Source: Arenimonas donghaensis DSM 18148 = HO3-R19 | GTDB taxonomy: Bacteria > Pseudomonadota > Gammaproteobacteria > Xanthomonadales > Xanthomonadaceae | DNA length: 64,000 nt | Direction: 5' to 3' | NCBI RefSeq assembly: GCF_000743535.1 | Contig: NZ_AVCJ01000005.1 | Coordinates: 24,656-88,655, forward strand | Shown: positions 18,189-28,413 of the stretch, one piece after another | How the letters are laid out: each line of letters starts with the position of its first letter | How positions within the stretch are numbered: position 1 is the first letter of the stretch | Made by a program: the position numbers and the translations under genes | The notes under the pieces: generated by a model | What the model saw: only the letters and a program-made list of their open reading frames with translations | Database searches by the model: none | What the model was told of the DNA's origin: nothing

Positions 18189-19088
18189 ATGGAAAAGCGA
18201 CTGCAATGGTCCGACCTCCAGTTCTTCCTGGCCGTCTGTGAGAAGGGGTCGGTCGGGGCCGCAGCCAAGACCCTGGGCGTCAACCATTCCACGGTGCTCC
18301 GGCGCCTGGGCAGCCTCGAACGCAGCCTGGCGGTCCGGCTTTTCGACCGGCTTCCCAGCGGCTACGCGCTGACGTCGCACGGCCAGGCGCTGGCGGCGGA
18401 CGTCGCGCCGCTGGCGGAGCAGGTGGACGCGGCCGAGCGACGGATCACCGGGGCCAACCTGGCGCTCAGCGGCACGCTGCGGCTGACCGCGCCCGACGCC
18501 TTGCTGCAATCGCTGATGCTCGCGCCGCTGGCGGATTTCCGGCGGCAGCACCCACAGCTGGGCCTGGAGCTGGTGATCAGCAACAGTTTCCTGAGCCTGA
18601 CCAAGCGCGAAGCCGACGTGGCGGTGCGCGGGTCGAACCGACCTCCCGAACACCTGGTGGGGCGCCGCGTGGGTGTGGTGCAAACGGCCCTGTATGCCTC
18701 GCGCGACTATCTCGCCTCGCTGGGTCCGGGCGCCGACGAGCGCGACTACCAGTGGGTGGGGCATGTCGACGCCCTGGCGCAACTCGATTCGGCGAAATGG
18801 ATCCGGCGCCACGTGCCCGCCGAACGGGTGGGGCTGCGCGTGGACACGATGGTGAGCCTGGCCGACGCCGTGGCGGCGGGCGCCGGGGTCGGCTGGGTGT
18901 TGTGCCCGCTGGCCAGCCAGCGCGCCGGGCTGGTGCAACTGCGCGAGCCCCTGGCGGCCTTCGACACGCAGGTGTGGGTGCTGACCCATCCGGACCTCAA
19001 GCGCGTCGCGCGGGTCAAGGCCCTGACCGATGCCCTGTTCGACGCGTTGTCGTCCGACCCGCGGCTGGGCCATCGCGCCAAACCCTGA
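18189..19088 (+). CDS. LysR-family transcriptional regulator
   Basis: A 299-residue regulator with the family N-terminal winged HTH (LQFFLAVCEKGSVGAAAKTLGVNHSTVLRRLGSLE split over residues 8-42). A C-terminal effector-binding domain follows (LRLTAPDALLQSLMLAPLADFRRQHP; DVAVRG). The start MEKRLQWSDLQ is preferred over a GTG nine codons earlier that would lie inside the palindrome at 18165-18180. It probably controls the divergent MDR dehydrogenase and itself. The effector is unknown. Confidence 0.9.
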   Translation: MEKRLQWSDLQFFLAVCEKGSVGAAAKTLGVNHSTVLRRLGSLERSLAVRLFDRLPSGYALTSHGQALAADVAPLAEQVDAAERRITGANLALSGTLRLTAPDALLQSLMLAPLADFRRQHPQLGLELVISNSFLSLTKREADVAVRGSNRPPEHLVGRRVGVVQTALYASRDYLASLGPGADERDYQWVGHVDALAQLDSAKWIRRHVPAERVGLRVDTMVSLADAVAAGAGVGWVLCPLASQRAGLVQLREPLAAFDTQVWVLTHPDLKRVARVKALTDALFDALSSDPRLGHRAKP

Positions 19089-19104
19089 GCGCCGGGGCGC
19101 TGCC

Positions 19105-19734
19105 TCAGCCGCCGGGCGGCGGGTCGAACCGGTAGGGCGTGGCCAACGCGGCGTCGCGCCTTGCCATGGCTGCTGAAAAAACCTGGAGCGTGCGCCAGGC
19201 CGAGGTATCGATCGGGTTGCGGAACGCCAGGTGCTCGAACAGGCAGAACAGCCCCAGGTCGAAGCAACGGATGCGGTCGGCCGGCAGTTCGGCGTGCACG
19301 GCGTCCAGGTTCGCGTCCAGCCAGGCCAGGCAGTTGATCAGGCTCGTCCGGCGTTTTGCCGACACGGCATCGGGCGGACGCTTGGCCACGAACGCGTGCA
19401 ACACCACGTCCACCTGCGCGGCCATCGCATGCGCGAGCACTTCGTGCGCGTTCATGGCCAGGGTCGAGGTGGACTGTTCGGGCCAGGCGACGCGGGCTTC
19501 GTCGCCGGGCCGCTGGCGTGCCAGTACGCGCATGGCATTGCCGCTGCCCCAGACCACGGTGTCGCCGACTTGCAGCGCCGGCAGCTTCAGCGCCGGGTTG
19601 CCGCCGTAGGCCTGCGGGTCGTCGCCCAGCAGGTCGTGGATGGGGGACAGCGTGTAGTCCACGCCCAGCTCGTGCGCGAGCATGCGCACCTGGCGGGTGT
19701 AGTGCGAACTTTGCCGGCCGAGGATCGTGATCAA
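19105..19734 (-). CDS. glutathione S-transferase family protein
   Basis: A 209-residue protein with an N-terminal thioredoxin-like GST domain (ITILGRQSSHYTRQVRMLAHELG; NPALKLPALQVGDTVVWGSGNAMRVLA, with the cis-proline LPAL and the glutathione gamma-Glu contact replaced by GSGNA). An alpha-helical C-terminal domain follows. It begins at TTG (19734), which overlaps the recD stop (TTGA), with GGGAG about nine bases upstream. It is thus the last gene of the recCBD transcript. The link between a GST and the exonuclease V genes is positional only. Confidence 0.8.
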   Translation of the reverse strand: MITILGRQSSHYTRQVRMLAHELGVDYTLSPIHDLLGDDPQAYGGNPALKLPALQVGDTVVWGSGNAMRVLARQRPGDEARVAWPEQSTSTLAMNAHEVLAHAMAAQVDVVLHAFVAKRPPDAVSAKRRTSLINCLAWLDANLDAVHAELPADRIRCFDLGLFCLFEHLAFRNPIDTSAWRTLQVFSAAMARRDAALATPYRFDPPPGG

Positions 19735-21461
19735 TCGAGGTCTCCCAATCGCTTGCGCAAGCCGCCGGCCCGGCGTACGACACGGGCCAGGGCCGCGTCC
19801 AGGCTGGCCTGCGGGCCCCACACCTCCACCGAACGCTTGGCGCGCGAGAGTCCGGTGTAGAGCAGCTGTCGCGAGAGTATGCGGTGCTCGGGATCGGGCG
19901 GCAGCAACACGGCGACGTGACCATACTCGCTGCCCTGGCTCTTGTGGATGGTAATGGCCCAGGCCGGATCGTGCGCGGGCAGCGCGCCGGGGGAAAAGGC
20001 GCGGGCGCCCCCGTCGGGCGCCTCGAACCAGACCTGCAGCCGGCCGTCGGCATCGGCCAGGCACAGACCGAGGTCGCCGTTGAACAAACGCGCGCCGTAG
20101 TCGTTGCGGGTCACCATCACGACGCGGCCGGGGAACCAGTCGCTGCCGGCCGGCACGTTCCACTGCTGGCGCAGCCTGGCTTCGATCGCGGCTGCGGCGA
20201 CGTCGGCACCGAAGGCGCCTTCGCGCAGTGCGCACAGCAGCTGCCGCGTCGGCAGAGCCTGCAGCGCTCCCAAAGCCGCTGCGGCCGGGTCGACATCCGT
20301 CAACAGCGCCGGCGGCCCGGCCTCGGCAAGCGCATCGGCCCAGCTGCGCAGCCGCCGCGCCAGGGCACTGGTGTCTTCCAGGGGATGCAGGCGGGCGGTG
20401 CCGCCCGCGGCCACGAGGGCAGCGTCCACGGCGACGGCGTCACCGGCTCGCACGGCTTCGTTGAGGCGGACCAGCGGTTCGACGGCGCGGAAGCTGTGGC
20501 GCAGGCGCACCAGGGCCGGTGACGCCCCCGCTTCCAACGTCGCCACGAGGTCCATCAGCACCGAACCGGCGCCCACCGAATCGAGCTGGTCGGCGTCTCC
20601 CACCAGCAGCAGGCAACTGCCGGGGCGAAGCGCCTGCAGCAACGCACGCAGCTGGGCCAGGTCGAGCATCGAGGCTTCGTCCACCACGACCACGCCGGCG
20701 TCGATGGGATGGCCGGCGTTGCGCGAATACGCCTGGCGCGCCGGCGACCAGCCCAGCAGGCGATGGACGGTGCGCGCCTCGTCGGTCGGCAGCGCGTCCA
20801 GGGCACCGGCCCAGGCTGCGGGCAATTGTTCGCGCAGGCGCGCGGCCTCCTGGCGCAGCGACTGCACCAGCCGCTGGGCCGCCTTGCCGGTGGGCGCGGC
20901 GATCGCGATACCGTCGCGCGCGGCGATGCCGTCGCGCAGCAGACGCAGCAGCATGCGCAGCACGGTGGTAGTCTTGCCGGTGCCCGGGCCACCGGTGAGT
21001 ACCAGCAGCCGCCGGCCGCCGACGGCCCGCACGGCCTGACGCTGGGCGCCGTCCCGGGCCGGGTCACCGCCGGGGAAGAGCGCCGCCAGGTCGTCATCGG
21101 CCATCGCCAGCGGGCGCGCATCGGCGTGCAGGGCCTGCAGCGCCGCGGCGACCTCGCCTTCGAAGCGGTAGTTGCGCCACAGATAGAAGCGGCCGTTGGC
21201 GTCGAGCACGAAGGGCGTGCGAACACGGCCGTCGCCGACCAGCGCCTCTCCGCCAACGTCGGCGCGCACATCGGCATCGAGCGGGCCAAGTGCAGTGTCG
21301 CCGCGCTGTTCGGCGACCGTGGCGCGGGCGGCCAGGTCAGCCAGGCGCGGGCTGCCGCCGTGGGCAAACACCCAGCGGGTGATGGCGCGGGCCAGCGCAC
21401 GCTCGGCCGGACGGCCGTCGAATTCGGGCAAGGGCAGCGGGCGGTAGTCGAGGTGGCTCAT
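19731..21461 (-). CDS. recD: exodeoxyribonuclease V subunit alpha RecD
   Basis: RecD is the fast 5'-3' helicase of the RecBCD complex that processes double-strand ends. The 576-residue protein shows Walker A GGPGTGKTTT, motif II VVVDEASML, motif III LLLVGDADQLDSVGAG, and the C-terminal UvrD-like motifs TIHKSQGSEY and LYTGLSRAK. It is slightly shorter than the E. coli subunit (608). The ATG overlaps the recB stop (ATGA, 21458-21461), and the gene ends in the overlap with the GST start. Confidence 0.95.
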   Translation of the reverse strand: MSHLDYRPLPLPEFDGRPAERALARAITRWVFAHGGSPRLADLAARATVAEQRGDTALGPLDADVRADVGGEALVGDGRVRTPFVLDANGRFYLWRNYRFEGEVAAALQALHADARPLAMADDDLAALFPGGDPARDGAQRQAVRAVGGRRLLVLTGGPGTGKTTTVLRMLLRLLRDGIAARDGIAIAAPTGKAAQRLVQSLRQEAARLREQLPAAWAGALDALPTDEARTVHRLLGWSPARQAYSRNAGHPIDAGVVVVDEASMLDLAQLRALLQALRPGSCLLLVGDADQLDSVGAGSVLMDLVATLEAGASPALVRLRHSFRAVEPLVRLNEAVRAGDAVAVDAALVAAGGTARLHPLEDTSALARRLRSWADALAEAGPPALLTDVDPAAAALGALQALPTRQLLCALREGAFGADVAAAAIEARLRQQWNVPAGSDWFPGRVVMVTRNDYGARLFNGDLGLCLADADGRLQVWFEAPDGGARAFSPGALPAHDPAWAITIHKSQGSEYGHVAVLLPPDPEHRILSRQLLYTGLSRAKRSVEVWGPQASLDAALARVVRRAGGLRKRLGDLD

Positions 21462-24400
21462 GCGGCAGCTTCCGCGACGGCGCCGTCCGCCAGGGCCTCG
21501 TCCACGGCTTCGAGCAGTGCCGGCGCAAAGGCGTGGCTCCACACACCCACGCCCTGCGCCAGGCCAGCCGCGCGCACGAACAGGTAGATCGCTTCGCCAA
21601 GGTGCTGACCGGGATCGTAGTCGGCGCGACGCTGTGCAAGGTAACGATGCACCGCCATGGTGTAGATCAGCGCCTGCAGCCGGTAGTGGCTGTGGTCCAT
21701 CGCCTGCGCCAGGGCGGCTCCGGCGTAATCGCCCAGGCGTTCGCCCAGCCAGTTGCCCTTGTAGTCGAGCACGTGCACGCGTCCCCGGTGCTCGAACACC
21801 AGATCGATCTTGCCGGTCATCAGGCCGCGCAGTTCGCGCCAACCCAAGGCGGGCACCAGGTCGGGCTCGCCGTGCGCGGCGCAGGCCTGCCGCAGCGCTT
21901 CGAGCCGTGCGCCGTCGAGTGCGAAATGGAAGGCCATCTCGGCGCGCTGGTCGGCCACGGCCACCTCGCCGAGGCGAAGGCCGGGCAGCAGTTCGGCGGC
22001 CAGCGAACCGTCGAGGCGTTCACACAGGCGCGGCAAGAGCACTTCGAGCGGTTCGCCGCGCGCACGCACGCCGAAGTCGGCCAGCTGTTTCGCGACCAGG
22101 CCGGTTTGCGCCGCCATCGGCTTCCCGGTGTCGCGATTTTCGAAACTGGCGTGCACCGCGTTGCCGAATGCGCGACCTCGCAGGGCCGACAGGCCCAGCA
22201 GCGCCGGGTGCGGTGCTTCATCGGGCACGGCGGCAGCCGCGGCCAGCACCGGTTCGGATTCGTCGGAGGCGGCGCTGTCTTCTTCGCCGCCGATCCGGGC
22301 ACCGCCCACCAGCGTCGAAAAGCTCAGGCGCTGGCGCAGGCGCGCGGGCGGCGGCATCGGCAGGGCTTCGCGTGATGCCGGCGGTTTTTGATCACGGGCA
22401 AGCGCGGGCGCCGCGGCGGGCCATCCGGCTTGCCAGTGCAGGTGCGGAATCACGGGGAAGTCGTGCTCCACGCCAAGTCGTTCGAGCAGTGCGTCTAGCG
22501 GTGCCCGTTCGGGATCGGATTTCGGCGAGGCGTTCTTCTTCGCCGTCGCCGGCCGCGACGGCGGCAGCGCATAAACATGGCAGGCGTGGATGGCGCGGGT
22601 GAGGGCCACGTACAGCACGCGAAAACGTTCATCCTGCGCCTCGTGCCGGGCCTGGCGACGGGCCGCGGCATCAAAGCGGGCGAGGCGCCCCAGGGCATCC
22701 GCTTCGGGCAGGAGCCAGGGCGCGCCGTCCTGGTTTTCGTTCAAGGCATGCGCCCAAAGCAGCGGCAGGAACACGACCGGGAACTCCAGGCCCTTGGCCC
22801 GGTGCAGGGTCATCAGCTGCACGCGCGCGGCGTCGGACTCGATGCGCAGCTGGCGCTGGTCGCTGTCGGGCGCTTCGCCGTCTTCGTGCTGGCGCTGTTC
22901 GCCCAGCCAGTCGAGCAGGGCGTGCGGACCCAGGCCCTGGTCGGCCTGCTGCTGCAGCAGCTCGCCCAGGTGGCGCAGGTCGGTGAGGTCGCGCTCGCCG
23001 CCGGCGTGTGCCAGCAAGCGCGGCGCGGCAGCCGCAGCCAGCGCCAGCACGGTGGCCAGCACGCCACGTTCGCGCCAGGCCAGGCGCAGCTGCTGCAGCC
23101 GATTGCTGGCTGCCTCCCAGGCCTCGGGCGAATCGCCCAGGGCGGCGACGTCGTGCAGGCTGCCGCCCCAGAGCCGCGTCAGCATCGCAGCGCGCACGGC
23201 GCCTTCGTCTTCGGCGTGGGCCAACGCCTGCAGCACGACCTGCAGTTCGAATGCCCATTCGGAATCAAAAACGCTGGCGCGGCTGCCGCCCACGCAGGGT
23301 ACGCCGCGCCGGCCCAGCGCTTCGCGCAGGCGGGCGATGTCGGGGTTGGTCGGCAGCAGCACGGCCAGGTCGCCGGGTCGCAGGCGTTCGTGAACCACCG
23401 TGTCGTCGTGCTTGCGGCCAATGGTGTGCGAGGCATCTGCCAGCAGCGCCGCGATGTGGTCGGCGCAGGCATCGATCGCCGCCTGCTTGCGCTCGGGCTG
23501 CGAAGCCGGTGGCTGGCCGAGGTAATGCAGTACCAGGGGCGCCTGCACCGGCTGGCCACCAATGCAATAGGGCGTGGAAACCTGGCGGTCGCTGGCCAGC
23601 ACGGGCTCGTAGCGGATCGCGCCTTCGCCGCGCGCGTCGAGCGCCGGGCCCGCGGCATCGTCTGCGAAAAAGCCGTTCACTGCCGCGACGTAGTTCGGCG
23701 CGGAACGGTGGTTGGTGTGGAGCGCCAGCCGATGGTCGGCATGGGCGCGCGCGCGCAGGTAAGCCTGCACGTCGCCGCCGCGGAAGCCGTAGATCGCCTG
23801 TTTGGGGTCGCCGATCATCACCAGTCGTCCACGCGGTTCGCCGCCAGCGTCGCGATAGATGCGGTCGAGGATGCCGTACTGCTGGTCGTCGGTGTCCTGG
23901 AACTCGTCGACCAGCGCGAACGGCCAGTCGGCGAACAGCGCATCGGCCAGCGCCGGCCGGGTGCTGACGGCGGCGTGGGCCTGGCGGATCATTTCGTCAA
24001 AGGTGAGCTGGCCGCGGGCGGCGAGGCGCTGGTCGCGCCAGGCCGATACGCGCGCGACCTGTTCGGCCCAGAAGCGCGCCACGTGGCCATGGCGGGCCAT
24101 CAACAGGCGCGGCACTTCATCGAGCAGGCGCGAAACGGCCGGCAGCATCATGAAATCGGACTGGCGTTCGGGGCGCACCTGGCCCTCGAGCTGGAACTCC
24201 GCCAACACGCCCAGGCGTTCGTCGGCCTTGGGCCAGTCGGCACCGGCGAGCCAGTCGGCCATTTCGGACAGGCACGCCAGCAGTTTGGCGTTCTTGCGCG
24301 TGAACCAGGAAACGTCGTTCGCGACGGCGCGCAGCGGTCCCGCCAGCGATGCCGCCAGGTCGGCCCGCGCCTCGTCGAAGGTCTCCCCCGACGGCAGCCG

Positions 24401-25021
24401 CACGCCCGGGCGCAGCAGCGTGGACAGCGTGCCGGTGAACTTCGCCAGGCTCAGCTCGCCGACGCCGGCATCGGCCAGGCCATCGGTGTCCGACTGTCGC
24501 AGCACGCGCCAGGCGTCGTGCGCCAGTTCTTCAAGCAGGGCCTGGCCAGATGCGGCCTCGGCCACCTCGATGCCCTGCCCGCCTTCCAGCGGGTGCTCGG
24601 CCAGGATGCCGCGGCACAGGCCGTGCAGGGTGCCGATGGGCGCACGGTCGAAATCCGCGAGCGCCAGGCGCAGTCGACGGCGGTCTTCGACGAAGACCTC
24701 CTGCTGCTGCCAGCGCGCCAGCAGCCAGGCCGTATCGCCGGGCGTGCCCGCGTCCATGGCGGGTCGCGTGTCAGCCAGTTCCAGCGCCTGGCGCAAACGC
24801 GCGCGCAAGCGCTCGCGCAACTCCTGGGCCGCGGCTTCGGTGAAGGTGGTGACGACGATGCGCTCGACGCCCGGCGCCTGCGCGGGCTCAAGCAGCAGAC
24901 GCCACCACAGCACGCCGATGGTCCAGGTCTTGCCGGTGCCGGCGCTGGCCTCGACCAGGGCGCGCCCGCCGGGGTTCAACGGCAGTTCGTACCAGTGTGC
25001 GACGGTGACCGGCGCGCTCAT
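21458..25021 (-). CDS. recB: exodeoxyribonuclease V subunit beta RecB
   Basis: RecB is the 3'-5' helicase and nuclease subunit of RecBCD. The 1187-residue length matches the family (E. coli 1180). Visible motifs are Walker A VEASAGTGKTWTI near the N-terminus, TTFTEAAAQELRERL (motif Ia), LVDEFQDTD (motif II), GDPKQAIYGFRGGD (motif III), VQLMTLHRAKGLEFPVVFLP (motif V) and RVLYVALTRA (motif VI). The C-terminal nuclease motif GKIDLVFEHRGRVHVLDYK contains the catalytic D...DYK. It overlaps recC by four bases at its start and recD by four at its end. Confidence 0.96.
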   Translation of the reverse strand: MSAPVTVAHWYELPLNPGGRALVEASAGTGKTWTIGVLWWRLLLEPAQAPGVERIVVTTFTEAAAQELRERLRARLRQALELADTRPAMDAGTPGDTAWLLARWQQQEVFVEDRRRLRLALADFDRAPIGTLHGLCRGILAEHPLEGGQGIEVAEAASGQALLEELAHDAWRVLRQSDTDGLADAGVGELSLAKFTGTLSTLLRPGVRLPSGETFDEARADLAASLAGPLRAVANDVSWFTRKNAKLLACLSEMADWLAGADWPKADERLGVLAEFQLEGQVRPERQSDFMMLPAVSRLLDEVPRLLMARHGHVARFWAEQVARVSAWRDQRLAARGQLTFDEMIRQAHAAVSTRPALADALFADWPFALVDEFQDTDDQQYGILDRIYRDAGGEPRGRLVMIGDPKQAIYGFRGGDVQAYLRARAHADHRLALHTNHRSAPNYVAAVNGFFADDAAGPALDARGEGAIRYEPVLASDRQVSTPYCIGGQPVQAPLVLHYLGQPPASQPERKQAAIDACADHIAALLADASHTIGRKHDDTVVHERLRPGDLAVLLPTNPDIARLREALGRRGVPCVGGSRASVFDSEWAFELQVVLQALAHAEDEGAVRAAMLTRLWGGSLHDVAALGDSPEAWEAASNRLQQLRLAWRERGVLATVLALAAAAAPRLLAHAGGERDLTDLRHLGELLQQQADQGLGPHALLDWLGEQRQHEDGEAPDSDQRQLRIESDAARVQLMTLHRAKGLEFPVVFLPLLWAHALNENQDGAPWLLPEADALGRLARFDAAARRQARHEAQDERFRVLYVALTRAIHACHVYALPPSRPATAKKNASPKSDPERAPLDALLERLGVEHDFPVIPHLHWQAGWPAAAPALARDQKPPASREALPMPPPARLRQRLSFSTLVGGARIGGEEDSAASDESEPVLAAAAAVPDEAPHPALLGLSALRGRAFGNAVHASFENRDTGKPMAAQTGLVAKQLADFGVRARGEPLEVLLPRLCERLDGSLAAELLPGLRLGEVAVADQRAEMAFHFALDGARLEALRQACAAHGEPDLVPALGWRELRGLMTGKIDLVFEHRGRVHVLDYKGNWLGERLGDYAGAALAQAMDHSHYRLQALIYTMAVHRYLAQRRADYDPGQHLGEAIYLFVRAAGLAQGVGVWSHAFAPALLEAVDEALADGAVAEAAA

Positions 25022-28000
25022 GCCGTTTCCTCCGCGTCGCCCAGGCGGATGGCGTTGAGCAGCGCCGTCGCGGCATCGGCCAGGGCCAGGCGCCAGTCCT
25101 CGTTTTCATCGGGCGCCAGACCGCGGCCCAGCAGGCGCGCGTAGCCCGGCGCGTAGTCGAGTTCGCGGCGCCACTCGTCGCCGGCGTCGTCCTTGCCATT
25201 GGCCAGGGCCCAGCTGGTGCGCGGGAAATAGGGCCAGGGGTCGGTGGCCGGGCGCGTGGCGACATCGATGATGAAAGCCAGGCGGGTCTCGAGCTGCGCG
25301 CGCAACGACTCGCGCTCGGTAGCATCGGCCTGCAGGAAAGCTTCATCCCAGTCCGCGATCGCGGACTGCCAGGGCGCCTTGCCGGCCTTGGCCACCAGCG
25401 CAGCGATGCGCACGCGGCGCTTGGCGTTTTCCGGCGCCAGGCGGCACAGCGCCCAGCGGATGAACAAGGGCAGGCGTTCGCGGAAGCTCAGCGCCGCTTC
25501 GGAATCCTTGTGCGCGAAGGTGTCGCAAACGAACAGGACGCCATTGCGTTCACGCACGCGGTCGAGTTCGCCACCGATGCTGAAACGCCCGACCTGGCGG
25601 GCGATGGCCGGCACGATTTCCGGCGCCAGGTCCGGTTCAAGCAAGCCGGCGAGTTCGCTGCGGGCGCGCGCCGAGGCCACGAGCGCTTCGGCGGTGTCGC
25701 GTTCGCGGACCCAGGCCTGCGTGCCCAGCGCGCCGGGCGGCAGCACGCCGCCGAGCACCAGCGCCTCGGGCGGTGATTCGGGAAGCGGCACGCCGGGTTC
25801 GGCCAAGGCCTGTTCGCACAGCAGCCGCGCCTGCCGGTCGAAAACGCCCAGGCGCGCTTCCAGGGGTTCGTCGCTGGCCAGGCGGCGGTCGCCCAGCGCA
25901 TCCAGCCGCGCGCGCAGCCCGTCGGCCAGCGCGAGCTTGGCCGGATCGCGGCACCAGGCCAGCACGCGGGAAACCTCCACCTCGGCGGCTTCTTCGCTGG
26001 CCGGGGATGGCCGCGGCGACAGTAGCGCCGGCGAATCGCCATCCCCGCCGACCATGCCGGCAAAGGCATCTGAAAAGCTGCGGCGCGCCGGGTCGTCGCC
26101 GAAATATGCGGCATCGAATGGCTGCAGCGCGTGCCTGACCAGCCACGGCGGCGTTTGGCCGGCACCGGCGGGAAGCGCGGCCATGAGCTCGGCCAGCGGC
26201 GCGGCGGGGTTGCGCGGCTTGCCGTCGCGCGCATCAAAGCCGATCCAGCTCAGGTGCAGGCGGTCGCGTGCCGACATCACCGTTTCCAGGAACAGGTAGC
26301 GGTCGTCGTTGCGGGTGTCGCGGTCGCCCAGGCGGCGCAGGCCTTCGCGACGGATCGGGTCGAGCCCGGCGTCGCGGTCCTGGCGCGGGTACTCGCTTTC
26401 GTTCAAGCCCAGCACCGCGACCACGCGGAAGGGGATCGCGCGCTGCGGAACCATGCCGCAAACGGTCATGCCGCCGGCCAGGAAACGCTGGCGACCCGGC
26501 ACGGCGCCAAGACGTTCTTCCAGCCAGGCGCGCACCACGGGCCAGGCCAGCAGCGGATCCAGGCCGGCCTCGGCCGGCTCCGCGGCCAGGCCGCGTACTA
26601 CGGCGCGCAGCGCGTCCATGGCGTCCTGTGCATCGGGGTCGGTGGGCCTGGCCTGGAAAAGTTGATCGACCGCCGTTTCCAGTCGCGCCGCCCAGGCGCT
26701 TGCGGCGCGCGGCCGCGAGGCGTCGTCGCGCAGCGTCGCCAGCCACTGCAGCAGCTGGTCGAGCGCGCCCAGGGCCAGGGCCGCATTGGCGACGCCGGTG
26801 ACCGGCGCCAGGCGCTGGCCGGCGACCGACATCAGGTCGTCGCTGTCTTCGTTGCCGTGCACCAGGCTGGCCAGCAGGCGGTCCATCGCCCAGGCCAGGG
26901 TGTGTTCTTCGATGGCCGGCACGCCCAGCGCGGCGCGCGCAGCCGGGTCCAGGCCCCAGGCGGCGCGGGCTTCGGCCAGGGCGCGTTCGAGCAGGGCCAG
27001 GGCATCGGCGTCCAGGCCCAGGCGACGGGCAACGTCGGGCTGGGCCAGGAAATCGAGCAGGGCCGGCGCGGTTTCGCGTGAGCCGGGCAGCGCCAGCAAC
27101 TGCCGGAAGGCGGCGAACAGCGGCACCGTACTGGCCACCGGCACGTCGGCCAGGTGGAAGGGCAAGGGCGCGCGGGCATCACCCGGCACACCGAAGACTG
27201 CCGGCAGCAGCGGCAGGTAGGCGCGGATGTCGGGTGCCATCACCACGATGTCGGAAGGGGCAATGCCGGGGTCGTCGCTGCGCGCCTGGAGCAAGGCATC
27301 GCGCAGGGCTTCGAGTTCGCGCAGGCGGGTGTGGCAGGCGTGCACCCGCAGTGAGGCATCGGCGCGTCGCGCTTGCGGCGTGCGCGGATCCTCCGACAGC
27401 AGCGAAGGCGCGAGCCGGCGCAGGCTTTCCTGCAGGCGTTCGAGCAGCGGGCCGGGCGGGCGATCGTGGTCGGCTTCATCGCGGTAGTGGCGCATGTCCA
27501 GGGACGCGTCCAACGACTGCACCTGCAGCATGAAATGCTGGCCCAGACGTCCCCAGGCCGCCAGCAGCGGATGGTTCTGGTCGAGGAAGGTGGTTTCCGC
27601 GTCGCGGGAGAATGGGTCGGCCGCGAGTTCGCGCAGATGCGCGGCTTCGCTGCGCAGGCCGCCCCAGAATTCGCGGCAGGGGTCGGGCACGTACAGCACC
27701 ACCGGCCGGTGCGCCGCCAGCGCGTGCAACACGCGCAGTTCCGCCGGCGCCAGGTGGGCCAGGCCAAATACATGCAGGGGGTCGGTGGCGGCTACGCGCA
27801 CGCCTTCCTGGCGCAGCTTGCGCTCGAGCAGGGCCAACTGGCCGCCGCGATGGGTCTTCCCGATCGCCGATTGCAGTGCCTGCCACAGCGCCGGATGGAA
27901 ACTTGCGCCGTCAAAAGCCCCGCGGCCGTGCGCCCAGTCAGCCAGCCACTCGGGCCGGTAGGCCATGTACTGGGTGTAGATGCGCGCCAGGCGGTCGGCC

Positions 28001-28413
28001 AGCTGGAAGCGCCGGCGTTCGGCGTCGGCACCGTCGAGCGCGGCGCGCAGGGTGGGATCGGTGCTGGTCTCGAGCAGGGCGAAGATGCGCCAGCGCAGGT
28101 GTTCGCGGCGCCAGGCGGCGGGCGAGGTCGCACCTTCGCCCAGGACATCGCCGGCCAGGCGGTCGAGGAATCCGCTGGGCAGCAGGATGTCGAGATTGGC
28201 GACGATGCTGCGTACGCCGCGCCTGTCCGCCAGCGCCCCCGCCAGCCACTGGCGCATGCCCGGGTGGGCCGCGACCACGGTCTGCGGCGCCAGCAGCGCA
28301 TCGGGCGGCTGGGTGGCCAGCAAATGGTCCAGCGGTACCAGCAGCGCTTCAAGCCGGCTGGCCCGGAACACCGTGATTCCTTCGCTGGCGCGTTGTTTCC
28401 AGTCCCCTAGCAT
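25018..28413 (-). CDS. recC: exodeoxyribonuclease V subunit gamma RecC
   Basis: RecC holds the complex together and recognises Chi. The 1131-residue protein (E. coli 1122) has the characteristic N-terminus ITVFRASRLEALLVPLDHLLA and the remnants of an inactivated helicase fold (GLAHLAPAELRVLHALA, IVVMAPDIRAYLPLLPAVFG). It also has the late segment VAVLGLNESEYPRQDRDAGLDPI followed by DDRYLFLETVMSARDRLHLSW. It is the first gene of recC-recB-recD-GST on the minus strand. The start is the ATG at 28413; the few residues before ITVFRAS are variable in the family. Confidence 0.95.
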   Translation of the reverse strand: MLGDWKQRASEGITVFRASRLEALLVPLDHLLATQPPDALLAPQTVVAAHPGMRQWLAGALADRRGVRSIVANLDILLPSGFLDRLAGDVLGEGATSPAAWRREHLRWRIFALLETSTDPTLRAALDGADAERRRFQLADRLARIYTQYMAYRPEWLADWAHGRGAFDGASFHPALWQALQSAIGKTHRGGQLALLERKLRQEGVRVAATDPLHVFGLAHLAPAELRVLHALAAHRPVVLYVPDPCREFWGGLRSEAAHLRELAADPFSRDAETTFLDQNHPLLAAWGRLGQHFMLQVQSLDASLDMRHYRDEADHDRPPGPLLERLQESLRRLAPSLLSEDPRTPQARRADASLRVHACHTRLRELEALRDALLQARSDDPGIAPSDIVVMAPDIRAYLPLLPAVFGVPGDARAPLPFHLADVPVASTVPLFAAFRQLLALPGSRETAPALLDFLAQPDVARRLGLDADALALLERALAEARAAWGLDPAARAALGVPAIEEHTLAWAMDRLLASLVHGNEDSDDLMSVAGQRLAPVTGVANAALALGALDQLLQWLATLRDDASRPRAASAWAARLETAVDQLFQARPTDPDAQDAMDALRAVVRGLAAEPAEAGLDPLLAWPVVRAWLEERLGAVPGRQRFLAGGMTVCGMVPQRAIPFRVVAVLGLNESEYPRQDRDAGLDPIRREGLRRLGDRDTRNDDRYLFLETVMSARDRLHLSWIGFDARDGKPRNPAAPLAELMAALPAGAGQTPPWLVRHALQPFDAAYFGDDPARRSFSDAFAGMVGGDGDSPALLSPRPSPASEEAAEVEVSRVLAWCRDPAKLALADGLRARLDALGDRRLASDEPLEARLGVFDRQARLLCEQALAEPGVPLPESPPEALVLGGVLPPGALGTQAWVRERDTAEALVASARARSELAGLLEPDLAPEIVPAIARQVGRFSIGGELDRVRERNGVLFVCDTFAHKDSEAALSFRERLPLFIRWALCRLAPENAKRRVRIAALVAKAGKAPWQSAIADWDEAFLQADATERESLRAQLETRLAFIIDVATRPATDPWPYFPRTSWALANGKDDAGDEWRRELDYAPGYARLLGRGLAPDENEDWRLALADAATALLNAIRLGDAEETA

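Noticed and set aside
22577..25144. An 855-codon plus-strand frame opposite recB
   Set aside because: It has no recognisable domain or signal and an H/Q/G/R-rich composition, while recB on the other strand has all helicase and nuclease motifs.
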